A stretch of DNA of 64,000 nt from contig NC_041010.1 of assembly GCF_004193775.1 (NCBI RefSeq), positions 39,545,562 through 39,609,561 on the forward strand, read 5' to 3'. Origin of the DNA: Glycine soja. Lineage: Eukaryota > Streptophyta > Magnoliopsida > Fabales > Fabaceae. Both the position numbers and the translations under genes were made by a program. Below are positions 45,788 through 56,746 of this stretch, piece after piece. The number at the start of each line of letters is the position of its first letter. The stretch's first letter is position 1. Under the pieces are notes generated by a model. That model searched no databases. It had not been told where the DNA came from and was given only the letters and a program-made list of their open reading frames with translations.

Positions 45788-47884
45788 ATGGAGGCTCACC
45801 CCTACGTCCCACGCGATTTGCACTTACCCGGCTACGCTCCCTGCTTCCTTTCCATGTCCAACATTCTTTCCGTCTTCGCCTCCTCCTCATTGCTCATCGT
45901 CACTCTCGTCTGGATCTTCTCTGGTACTATCAATTATGAAACTTTTTAACTTCAATAAACGACCCATCAGCGGAATTTGTTCATTTCTCGTGAAAAAGAT
46001 GCTTTTTTTATTATTTTATTTATGCACCCAGTGTTCAGTTTCAAAACTTTTTATCTCTTTTAATGTCGAAATACCTTTCATTAGAACAATGATGTTTGGT
46101 TACACACTCCACTTGGTGGTTTTCCACTTTTACAGATAACCAAGTAGTTAGACGTGATTTTTTATGTTTCAATGTTGATTCCAACCACGCTAAAAAACAA
46201 AACACAGATCCACTTTTTATTGTTTCTTTTATGTAACCGACGTGCAGGGTCTTCAATCTTGATTCGCATTTAAAACATATCATGTTGTTGAGGGGAAGGA
46301 CTAAAAGATTATTAGATGGTCATGTTAGGGTTTTTTTTTTTTTTGGATTCATAGGAATCGAAGAAGACAGGTATGAGGGGGTTTAGAACAACTCACAGGA
46401 TTTGTTTTTTTATTTTATTTTTTATTCTGGTTGAGAATATACAGTATGGCAATAATTAATAAGTTGCTCTGTGATTAACTTTTTTCTGCATTTGATTTGG
46501 TATTCAACAGTATTGCCTAGTGCTTTTTTATTCAATACAATCCAAAAGGGGTTACCCATTGCCATGTATTGTTTGAACCTATTCATTGTCCTGCTTAGTA
46601 ACGGTCAAACCGTCCTTTCTCTCATTAACTATTGTGCAATGGGACAAAATTAGATGCAATAGGTGCTTTTGGTGATGTTTTTGTTTTCTAATTGAAGTTT
46701 TACCTTGGTAATATGGGTAATAAAGGTTTGCATTAAAGATCAATGTAGGTTAAAGAGATGAAACTCTAATTTTGATCGGAGAATTGGAGAACAATACTCA
46801 AAATATCCAAGAGTTTGCGTCTAAGTTTTGTCCAACTAAAGAAACCATATCAGTTGGTGTATGCTGTCTCAGTTCACTCTGTGTTCTCTCAGTTCCTTTG
46901 TTTTTGAGTACATTGTTTTTTTCCTTTTAATTAGTTCACAAGGCACTCACACTATATCATCTGTTGCAAGTTTATGGTTTAGTCTCTGTTTCTGTTTTGG
47001 CTTCCTACTATTATTTTTATTTGAATTTCTGTAATCAGATTCGCATAAATGATTGAAGGTTTTCTGTTTTTGTTTTCATGACTTTGTATTCTCCCAGGAC
47101 GCTTTAAGAAAACCAAAGTTGATAGAGTGCTGATGTGCTGGTGGGCCTTCACAGGTCTCACACACATTATTCTTGAGGGTTATTTTGTTTTCTCTCCTGA
47201 GTTTTTCAAGGATAAAACTGGCTTCTACCTGGCTGAAGTTTGTGAGTTTCTTTGGCATTGAACAATGATATTGTTCAAATTTGGAGTACCCTTCAAGGAA
47301 TTTGCAGTTTTTTTAGTTGATGGAAGTTTTTTAATGAACAAATAACAGGGAAGGAATATAGCAAAGGGGATTCAAGGTATGCAGGAAGGGATGCAGGGGT
47401 AGTTACTGTTGAAGGAATAACAGCGGTTTTGGAGGGTCCAGCTAGCCTTCTAGCAGTGTAAGTTGAAAATAAATTAAACAAAGGACCAAGAGAACTAATG
47501 CTATGATGCTGCTACTAATGATTTTTATTTTTTTGCTCAGTTTGACTCTGTATTGCATGTTTTATCTTCTCATTTTTTCACATAACTGTTTGTATTACCA
47601 ATATGGATGACAGATACGCTATAGCTACTGGGAAGTCATATAGCTACATACTTCAGTTTGCCATTTCTTTGGGCCAGCTATACGGAACTGCTGTTTATTA
47701 TATAACAGCAATCTTGGAAGGTGATAATTTTTCTACAAACTCGTTTTACTATTATGCATACTACATTGGAGCAAATGCCTCCTGGATTGTAATACCCTTG
47801 ATCATTGCCATCCGCTGCTGGAGGAAGATCTGTGCAGCATTTCGAGTTCAAGGTGGCCAGACAAAAAAGCCTAAAGTTCGTTGA
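45788..47884 (+). CDS. Sterol delta8-delta7 isomerase (emopamil-binding protein, HYDRA1 type), copy 1
   Basis: Exons are 45788-45923, 47098-47241, 47349-47457 and 47614-47884, all with GT-AG introns, giving 219 residues; the Arabidopsis HYD1 protein is about the same length. The enzyme moves the ring-B double bond of sterols from position 8 to 7 in ER membranes during phytosterol synthesis. The text agrees with the family throughout: [13 protein letters not shown] at the N-terminus, four to five hydrophobic segments, the catalytic pair in [51 protein letters not shown] and a lysine-rich tail ending KKPKVR. The His and Glu of the H-x4-E motif and the glutamate in VEGIT correspond to residues essential in the human enzyme. 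One odd residue is glutamate in VLEGPAS (codon 47432-47434), where other copies and Arabidopsis have valine. It is the most canonical of the three tandem copies. Confidence 0.93.
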
Positions 47885-49345
47885 AGGAAACATTTTCAGG
47901 TTATTGGTCTTAGAGATCCTGAGCTAATAATGATGTTTTGGGGTAGTTGAGATAGGAGAGATTGTTGTAAGAATTGTGACATTGATTCTCTTAAACTGCA
48001 TATCTCAGGGAGAAAAAAAAATCCCAGTGTCATTTGAGAAGGTGATGTTTTTAATTTTAAGTTTTGAATAAGTATTTTCCTATCATTGATTTGAAATTGA
48101 ATATTGAATGTTAGCTGGCAGATGCTAGAATATAGACACCAGCGCTTTTGCTCTTTGTAGCTACACTTGTTTTCCTTAATTTTCATTTGGAAAGAAAAAA
48201 TAAATGACCTCAGTGTTGTGTTTTAGGTGGGTATTTTATTTGTTTTCTGTCGTATATAGATTTTTAAATAAAAGAATAGTTTTTTTTTTTTAAACACTAG
48301 AAAGTATAGAAAACATTGAATCAGATCGCAAAGCCAGCAAATCCTTGTCTTCATTCAACAATTCCAAGACTCTCTGAAACCTAACATGGAGCCTATATTC
48401 TTGTTCTGTTAGAATATTCGGAGAACATCTTGTGATGTTGTAATTGTATCTGAGAATATTTTTACTTTCTCATTACACTATTCTAGTTATCCTTGATAAA
48501 TTGTGAGCTTATTAAGCAAATCACAGTGATGCATCCGAACTTTGAGAAATTTTACATAGCTATCGATTTTCCTTAAGATTACTTACCAGATGCTGACCAT
48601 GATGATGAAGTATCTTTTTAAAAATTTCTCATGTGTAGATGAAAAAACAAAATGTTTTTCAGTCCAATTCTAACAAAGCACCAAATCAAACATTACATTA
48701 GTTGGAGCATGGGTTGCATTTCGTTGACTAGAACATACCAATTCTAACAAAGCAACCAAATTATACAGTGATTAATTCCACCAGTTTAAACTGACAAATG
48801 TTATGCGATATGGACATGCTTATTTTCATTCGCAGTCCTTACTATTTACAAGTGTTGACTTCAGTATGGCAAAATGACTTTTGCCAGAACCGTAGTATTT
48901 TCATTGTAAGAATTTAACAAAGGGATTAATATGGTAGTAAGTATATTTGTTTCTTATTTGTTATTTATGAAATGACAATAAATTGATCTCATTTTTCATT
49001 TACTATTATCTAATTGGTGTATCTTAGTTGACAACACAGGTTAAATTTTGTAAAGGAAAACTTGAGTTTAATCTCTACAAAATACAATGTTAGGGAAGGA
49101 TGAAAAACTTTAAATGTGACTAAGTTTTGAACTGAAAATTAATTTTATAATCGACCCAAATGACTGAAGCTTGTGAAAATATCTAAGAATCAAGGATTCT
49201 ACTGGTTACTGACGTACCAAAAGCCCTAATTATTATGGGAATATCTCGAAAGTCCTACCAATTTTTAGAGAGTCGAAATCCATAATTACCATGATTATAA
49301 AAAATATATCTTTTTTTAATAGTAATATATATATGCACGCTTAGA
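47885..49345. other. 3' region of isomerase copy 1 and intergenic DNA
   Basis: The 3' untranslated text (TTTTCAGGTTATTGGT, then GCTAATAATGATGTTTTGGG) is shared by all three copies. Bases about 48180-48830 are also repeated after copy 2 (52910-53260 and 54720-54790), which shows that the duplicated unit included downstream flank. No further gene is present. Confidence 0.5.
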
Positions 49346-49480
49346 GGGTGAGCCCTGGTACAGCGGTAAAGTTGTGTCTTGGTGACTTGTTGGTCATGGG
49401 TTCGAATCCGGAAATAGCCTCTTTGCATATGCAAGGGTAAGGTTGCGTACAATATCCCTCCCCCATGGGGCATGCTTAGA
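49346..49480 (+). mobile_element. Au-type SINE (tRNA-derived), 3'-truncated
   Basis: The sequence runs GGGTGAGCCCTGGTACAGCG, then TTGGTGACTTGTTGGTCATG, then the polymerase III B box GGTTCGAATCC, then AGCCTCTTTGCATATGCAAG and GCGTACAATATCCCTCCCCC. This order is the plant Au SINE. The last part of the consensus is missing. The flanks GCTTAGA (49339-49345 and 49474-49480) may be a target duplication. Confidence 0.8.
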
Positions 49481-49490
49481 CTTTTGTCTT

Positions 49491-50029
49491 AATTCATGGT
49501 TATCAAAGTTAAAATGACATTGTCAAATATGATAAACTAAAAAAAGACGAATTAGGAAGATAAAAAAAACATTTAAACTAAAAAGAATGGAGAGAGATGA
49601 ATCACTTTTGATTTTTTTTATTCATAGAAATTATACTCAAATAATAAGAAATTTATAACAATTCATATATACAATTTAATTAATTGATTTAGACTCGCTT
49701 AATATTTACCTTAATTTGTATTAAAATGAGTTTAATTTTTATACATCATTAGTGTAAAAAATTGTAATTTGTTAGTGAATAAAAAAGTATAATCAATATA
49801 ATTATTATAAAAGTCAATCAACTTATTATAAATTATCATTGATAGTTAAATCACAATATAAATGGCTGAAATCTAACTCAATTAGTTAAATAAGATAGAT
49901 AAACTATTATAAATTCCTCTCTCTATATATATATATCCTCCTACCATAGATAAAAAAAATCAGAATATAAAAACTCTTTACACACTTCACACATACACTG
50001 ATTTATCATTAACAATAGCAGTTAGTTTT
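49491..50029. other. AT-rich intergenic region between isomerase copies 1 and 2
   Basis: No gene is seen. It contains a (TA)n stretch near 49925-49936. Confidence 0.4.
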
Positions 50030-50175
50030 TGACAGTTGGCCAAAGGTCACGTAATATACGTTCGTGAATTGGACTTCCACCACGTGCCAGCGGTAAAACA
50101 AGATAATGAAGCTGCGATGATTTGGTCAGTTTACCAAGAAGTCATATAAGTATCCATCCACTTATCAAATCTCGT
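50030..50175 (+). promoter_or_regulatory. Upstream block of isomerase copy 2
   Basis: TTTTTGACAGTTGGCCAAAGG and GTCATATAAGTATCCATCCAC match the block at 45481-45720. A G-box-like CCACGTGCC lies at about 50090. The block is followed by an inserted repeat before the start codon at 50775. Confidence 0.5.
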
Positions 50176-50460
50176 CCCTTTCCGATCATGATTCCCTTCA
50201 AATTTTATTTCAAGTGCATCAATCTCAACCATTTATATATACTAAAATAAAACATTTAGAAAAAAATAATTTGAAAAGAATGGAGGGTGAAAGATTGAAC
50301 TGCATCCCTGCACTTATTTTTCAGCTACAGAGGATCCGTATCCTTCCCTCTCATCCACACTCTTTCTACCGAAAAGTTATCGGTCAGTAAAACTCTTAAA
50401 CGATAGAAAAAATATGATTAAAAAAAAAAATCTTACTAAATTTTACCAGTCAAGTGTTCT

Positions 50461-50633
50461 GATGAAGAATGAAGTACAGATACTCCAATTCTTTGTTCTG
50501 TCTCGTGTCCAACACGCATTCATGTCAGTATCCGACACCGGCATAATATTCGTATTACGTTCTATATTTTGAACATTCCACGTGTTCATGTCCGTATCAT
50601 ATCTGGGGTGTCTGTGTCGGTGCGTTCTTCATA
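50461..50633. mobile_element. Small foldback element in the copy 2 promoter
   Basis: The left end GATGAAGAATGAAGTACAGA and the right end, reversed, TATGAAGAACGCACCGACAC are imperfect inverted repeats. The interior holds TCGTGTCCAACACG and GTATCCGACACCGGC and their partial complements. The GTGTCGGTGCTTCATA-like terminus is of a kind common in plant genomes. It has no coding capacity and is absent upstream of copies 1 and 3. Confidence 0.5.
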
Positions 50634-50774
50634 GTTAATGAGAGACAAAACCAATAAATATTATATACCACTAAGATAATAACAAAAGAAAATATTCACT
50701 CTGTCCAACCAAGTACTCAACACTTGAAAGCACTAAACAGTATATCCCATTCAGCCTCATTGCAGAAGAAGAAG

Positions 50775-52572
50775 ATGGAGGGGTCTCGAGTCTCAGAGTC
50801 AGAGGGTCACCCCTACGTCCCACGTGACTTGCACCTTCCTGGCTACGTTCCTTGCTTCCTTTCCGTCTCTAACATTCTATCTGTCTATGTCTTCTCTTCT
50901 CTCCTCCTTCTCTCTCTCGTCTGGATCTTCTCAGGTACCACCAGCACAACACTTTTCTCCAAGTTTTTAGTAAACTCTCCACAACCCATCAAGTATTACA
51001 CTTTCGCTTAAATATTCTTTCAAATAATGATGAAGTAGTCTTAAAAGTATTAAATATCCATCAATTTAGTTCCTACATTGATATACGAGGAAAATGTGGT
51101 TTTAGTCTTTATATTTTTCAGGAAATGTGCTCGAAGTCCCTGTATGTTATTAACATTGTGGCTGAATGTCATTTGTTATTCAACAGTATGGCCTGATCCT
51201 GATGCTTTGTTATTTGATATAATCCAAATTGGATTACCCCTGTATTCTTTGAACCTATTCATTGTTCTGTATGCTTGGTAACAGGCTAACAATCATACCA
51301 CAATTAAGTTATTAACCCTAATTCCAAAGGGTGTGTTTGGTTTAGAGGATAAAAATAGGGAGGATGGAAATAGAAGGAGATTTTTTTTAATTAAAGTAGA
51401 GTGTAAAGAGGTGTGAGTCTGACAAAAAAAATTACAAAATTTCTCTTGTATATTATTTCCATCCTTCAAAACAAACACACCCTAAATGAAGATGGTTGCC
51501 TCGAATAAGAATCCAAGTCTAAATTCTACAAGCGGAATATGTAGTTTGTGGAATAAATAAATCCATATCAGTTGTTGTATGCTGTCTGAGTTCACTCTAT
51601 ATGTTCTCTTACTTGCTTTGGTTTTTAGAGTATACTTTTTCTTCTTCTTTATCATTGTTATTTGAATTTCTGTCATCAGATTGGTGGAAATGGTTTTAGG
51701 CTTCTGATTTTGTTTACATGACTTTGGTATTCTCCCAGGACGCCTTATGAAAACCACAGTCGATAGACTGCTGATGTGCTGGTTGGCCTTCACAGGCCTC
51801 ACACACACGATTATTGAGGGTTATTTTGTTTTCTCACCTGAGTTTTTCAAGGATAGGAATGGCTTCTACCTGGCTGAAGTTTGTGAGCTTCTTTTACATT
51901 GAACACAAATGTACCATTGTTAGAATTTGGAGACCTTTCAAGGAATTTTCTGTTTCTTATTTGCTGGAAATTTTTCAATCAACAAATAACAGGGAAGGAA
52001 TATAGCAAAGCGGATTCAAGGTATGCAGGAAGGAATGCTGCAGTAGTTGGTTTTGAGGGCCCAACAGCTGTTTTTGTGGGTCCAGCTTGCCTTCTAGCAG
52101 TGTAAGTAGTAAATAAAGAACAAAAGAAATGACTAAGATAACTAATGCTATGCCACTCCAACTAATGAATTTTCTTTAACCGAGCCAAATGGCCTCTGAT
52201 CCATGTAGCTGACCTCACTTACTCAAATAAGATTTTATTGTTGTTGTTTGTAGTAGTTTAACTCTGAATTTCATGCTGTATTTTCTAATGCTTTTCATTA
52301 TTTCACACCTAGCTGTTTGTATTGCCAATATGGATGACAGATATGCAATTGCAACTGAGAAGTCATATAGCTACATACTTCAGTTTTCCGTTTCTTTGGG
52401 CCAACTATACGGAATTGCTGTTTATTATATAACAGGAATCTTGGAAGGTGATGATTTTTCTGCAAGTTTGTTTTACTATTATGCATACTATATTCTAGCA
52501 AATTCCCCCTGGATTGTAATACCCTCAATCGTTGCCATCCGCTGCTGGAGGAAGATCTGTGCAGCATTCTGA
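50775..52572 (+). CDS. Sterol delta8-delta7 isomerase (HYDRA1 type), copy 2, C-terminally truncated
   Basis: Exons are 50775-50934, 51739-51882, 51993-52101 and 52341-52572, giving 214 residues. The N-terminus has eight extra residues ([11 protein letters not shown]) compared with copy 1. The catalytic motif is intact ([10 protein letters not shown]), as are [20 protein letters not shown] and [11 protein letters not shown]. The reading frame stops at TGA (52570-52572), where copies 1 and 3 have an arginine codon (CGA or CGC). The tail RVQGGQ...KKPK.R is therefore lost, although it is still readable after the stop. The basic tail is where ER-retrieval lysines could lie, so stability or localisation may be changed; activity may remain because the catalytic core is complete. 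Intron 1 holds a 154-bp MITE. Spacing and flank similarity show a tandem duplicate of the copy 1 unit. Confidence 0.9.
51329..51482. mobile_element. 154-bp MITE in intron 1 of isomerase copy 2
   Basis: The terminal inverted repeats GGGTGTGTTTGGTTT and, reversed, GGGTGTGTTTGTTTT enclose AT-rich sequence with inner inverted matches (GGATGGAAATA and TATTTCCATCC). The GGGTGTGTTTGG-type end is typical of small plant DNA elements. The target duplication is unclear. It is absent from intron 1 of copies 1 and 3. Confidence 0.7.
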
Positions 52573-54997
52573 GTTCAAGGAGGCCAGAAAAAGAAGCCTA
52601 AACTTCGTTGATGCAGACCTTTTCAGGTTATTGGTTTTAAAGATCCTGCGCTAATAATGATGTTTTAGGGTGGTTGAGATAGGAGATATTGTTTCAAGAA
52701 TTGTGTCAATTTACTCTCTTAAACTTCAAATCTCAGGGAGGAGAAAAAAATCCAACTGTCATTTGAGAAGTTCATGTTTTTAAGTTTTGAACAAGTATTC
52801 TCCTATCATTGATTTGAAATTGAATGGTACATGCTAGAATATAGACACTATTGCTTTTGCTCTTTGTAGCTACACTCTTTCCACTTCTTTCCGTTAATTT
52901 TCATTTAGGAAAAAAAAGGTGGATTATGTTATAGTGTTTTAAGGTGGGTACTGCATTTGTTTTCTGTCTCTTAATAAAACAATAGTTAACCTTCTTTTGT
53001 AAACACTAAAAAGTATACAAAACATTTAATAAGATTGCAAATAATCCAGCAAAATCCTTGTCTTCATCCAACAATCCCAAGCCTCTCAGAAACCTCACAT
53101 GGAGCTATATTGTTATTCTGTAAGAATATTTGGAGAACATCTTGTGATGTTATTGTGTTTTAGAATATTTTTACTTTCCCATAACACGATTCTAGTTATG
53201 CTTGATAAATTGAGTTTATTAAGCAAATCACGGAGATGCATTCCACAGGTTCCATAAGATTACTTGCCAGTGAGATGCTGACCATGATGATGAAGTAATA
53301 GAATACATAACATTTTACAAGTTTCTTATAGTAGATGAAAAAACAAAATGATTTTCAGTCCATTTTTTTTCTAGAATTGTTTTTGACATTCACAACAAAG
53401 AAACTTACTGCTGACAATTCCTAGAAAAGTTTGTGGGAAGGAGTCATTTTGTGCATATAAAAAGATCTTTGATTTTTGAAAGTGCTTACTTTGAGACAAA
53501 GTCTTCAATTTAAATTTGTGGTTTGCAGTTTCTATCGAGTTTGCTTACTTTGGAGAAATAGATCTGTAATGCAATGCTTCTCCCATGACCATAATTGTTG
53601 CACAAGATACCTCACCCCTTATAGTACAAATGCAAATCGACTGCTTAATGTTTGATCTTGTAATAGTGCATCAGTTGGATCATGGGTTGCATTTTGCATT
53701 TCGTTGACTACAATATCGTTTAAATCAAAAGCACAAGTCTAACATGTTCACCTAATATAAACTCTTTTTTTAGGCTTATTATTTTAACATATTTAACCTG
53801 AAAATGTACTTAAAAGCCTATTTTATAGTAAGAGCTATAAAATAAGATTATATTTTACACATTTAACTAAGTTATTAACGTATCTACTATCTACCTTTAT
53901 ATGAGAGTTAAATTTTAGGCCAAGTTTGGAAGAGTTTATTAACACTGATGTAAGTTCTTTGGAGAGTTTATGAAAATAACTTATTCATATGTCCATAAGT
54001 TGTTTTCAATTTGTTTCAAAAAGTTTTTCAAAATAGATTTTGAAAATAACTTATAGCTTATATGAAAATAATTTTTTCCCATTTCCTTTTTATTTATCAA
54101 AAAAATTTATACGTTTATATGATAAGAACTTTTTCTATAGACCTTTAAATTATCATAAATCTATAATTTTAAAATATAATAGTAAAAATTTAATCAATAA
54201 TATTTTTTTGAGTGACAATCAATAATATTATTTTCATCACATTATTATGTTTATTTAAATAAGTTGACTTATATCAATATGTTTTGAGTTAGAAGAGGAT
54301 AGATCTCACTGAATCTCACCAGCTTGATTCCGTGACAAAAATGTTATGATAACCTAATTAATTAAACAGTGTCACATTGATTTTTGCAGGTTTTGAAAAT
54401 GACTTACAGTTAGCACTACATTATTGCTTCGACCAGAACAAGACTATTTTTATACGTCATGCTTAATGTATCAACACAATCACTAGTAGATGCGATTGAA
54501 ATTGAATATGTTTGAAATGATTGAATGTGATGCCTAATCTTGTTAATCCTGCAAAGCATACTACGTTGAATTAACATGACAATCATTGAAGTCATTTTCA
54601 AGTACCGATCAACTGATGGGAGTAACTTGTTACATCCTAGGCTTTCTTTAAATCCAGCAGTTCAGTTTCCCAACTTGAAGCAATCAGAGGGTACATAGTA
54701 CATACTTACAAACCAGTTGTGACAAAGCAACCAAATTATGCAGTGATAAATTCCACTAGTTTAAAGTGACAAATGTGCTTATGCAATATGCTCACGGATG
54801 GGTAGGAAATTAGTTATTATTGTTGAAAGATATTAAAAATCACATGTGTTGCACGGGTAGGCAATTAGTTATTAGTTTATATCCATGCACCAAACCAAAT
54901 GTCTTCCCTCCAACTCAGTAGTCAACACTGGGCAGCACTAGACACTACTACTACTACTCTATCATTCTCTTCATCCCCATTGCAGCAGAAGAAGAAG
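52573..54997. other. 3' flank of isomerase copy 2 and intergenic DNA
   Basis: The 3' untranslated text and flank to about 53260 match the region after copy 1. The rest is AT-rich and holds no gene I can support. Segments near 53660-53715 and 54715-54790 again match sequence around 48690-48830, consistent with an old duplication broken by insertions. Confidence 0.45.
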
Positions 54998-56746
54998 ATG
55001 GAGGGATCTCATTCTCAGGTCTCAAAGGGTCATCCCTACGTCCCACGCGACTTGCATCTACCCGGCTATGTTCCTTGCTTCCTCTCTGTCTCTAACATCC
55101 TCTCCATCTACGTCTTCTCCTCTTTGCTCATCGTCGCTCTCGTCTGGATCTTCTCAGGTACCACCAACACAACAACACTTTTCTCCAGGCTTTCAACAAT
55201 AATGTAAAAGTTTTTGAGGTCTCGTTATTAACTAGTATACTATCAATTTGGTGCCTCACCTTTTCTTGCAAATAGTCTTTAATGTAATGAAATTATACAA
55301 GAAGTCCCAAAAGTATTAAATATTTATAAATTTACTTCTTACATTGCTATATTTTACTAACATTCAAAGACTAATTTAAAGAATTTTTGCATACTTGGAA
55401 GGCTATTAGTATGATTTCTAATACTCGATTGAGAGATTATTTATATAATTTATTTACTTTAGGGACTATTTAGAAGAGGGAGAGTAACATTTAGGAATAA
55501 GAATCCAAGTCTAAATTCTATAAGTCGAATTTGTAGTTTGTGCAATAAAGAAACCATATCAGTTGGTTTATGCTGTCTCAGTTCACTTTATATGTTCTCT
55601 CATCCAGTGTTTCGATTTTGGATTGATTATTAGAACTCAAAAAGCACATTATCCCACCATGATTTTCTACCATAAGTCATAACACGGAGTACCTTAAAGC
55701 TACGATGGCTATATTATATCTATGTGATCCACCTCGTTTCCAAACACTCACTCGGTTGCTTTGTTTTTTAGAGTACACTTTTTTTTTCTTTATCATTGTC
55801 ATTTGAATGTCTATCTTCAGATGTGTGGAAATTAATGATTTTAGGCTTTCTGATATTGTTTCATGACTTTGTGTTCTCCCAGGACGCCTTAAGAAAACCA
55901 AAGTTGATAGAGTGCTGATGTGCTGGTGGGTCTTCACTGGCCTCACACACATGATTATTGGGGGTTATTATGTTTTCTCACCTGAGTTTTTCAAGGATAA
56001 GTCTGGCTTCTACATGGCTGAAGTTTGTGAGCTTCTTTGACATTGAACACAGATGTACCATTCTTAGAATTTTTTAGTACCTTTCAAGGAATTAATTTGC
56101 TGTTTTTTAGTTGAAGAAATTTTTTCAATGAACAAATAACAGGGAAGGAATATAGCAAAGCGGATTCAAGGTATGCCGGAAGGAATGCAGTGGTAGTTAC
56201 TTTTGAGAGCCTAACAGCTGTTTTGGTGGGTCCACCTTGCCTTCTAGCAGTGTAAGTTAACAAAAGGCATGATCAAGATAACCGATGCTATGATATTGCT
56301 ACTAATGAATTTAATTTCTTTAAGCGAATCAAATGATATCAGTGATTCATGTAATTGACCTCACTTAATAGCATAAGATGTTGTTGTTGTTTTTGTTTAA
56401 TTCTGGATTGCATATTTTATCTTCTCTTGTTTCATTTTTTCACCTAACTTTTTGTATTGCCAATATGGATGACAGATATGCAATAGCTACTGGGAAGACA
56501 TATAGCTACATACTCCAGTTTGCCATTTCCTTGGGCCAGCTATATGGAAGTGCTTTTTATTATATAACAGCAATCTTGGAAGGTGATAATTTTTCTGTGA
56601 ACTCATTTTACTATTATGCATACTATATTGGAGCAAATGCCTCTTGGATTGTAATACCCTCGATGGTTGGCATCCGCTGCTGGGGGAAGATCTGTGAAGC
56701 ATTTCGCATTCAAGGAGGCCAGACAAAAAAGCCTAAAGTCCGTTGA
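54998..56746 (+). CDS. Sterol isomerase-like protein (HYDRA1 type), copy 3, catalytic glutamate replaced
   Basis: Exons are 54998-55157, 55883-56026, 56143-56251 and 56476-56746, giving 227 residues with a full C-terminal tail ([10 protein letters not shown]). Fold and membrane segments are as in copy 1. The H-x4-E motif reads [10 protein letters not shown]: the histidine is present but the glutamate codon GAG has become GGG (55960-55962), and phenylalanine has become tyrosine two residues on. Other departures are FESLTAV for VEGITAV (glutamate kept), VGPPCLL for [13 protein letters not shown] for CWRKICAAF, and GIRCW. Because the lost glutamate is one of the acidic residues essential in the human enzyme, I infer reduced or absent isomerase activity, yet no stop or frameshift exists. 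It may be early decay or a changed role such as ligand binding. Confidence 0.9.

Noticed and set aside
49346..49480. Possible functional tRNA gene (B box and tRNA-like text)
   Set aside because: No cloverleaf with acceptor stem and anticodon can be formed, and the downstream text is that of an Au SINE.
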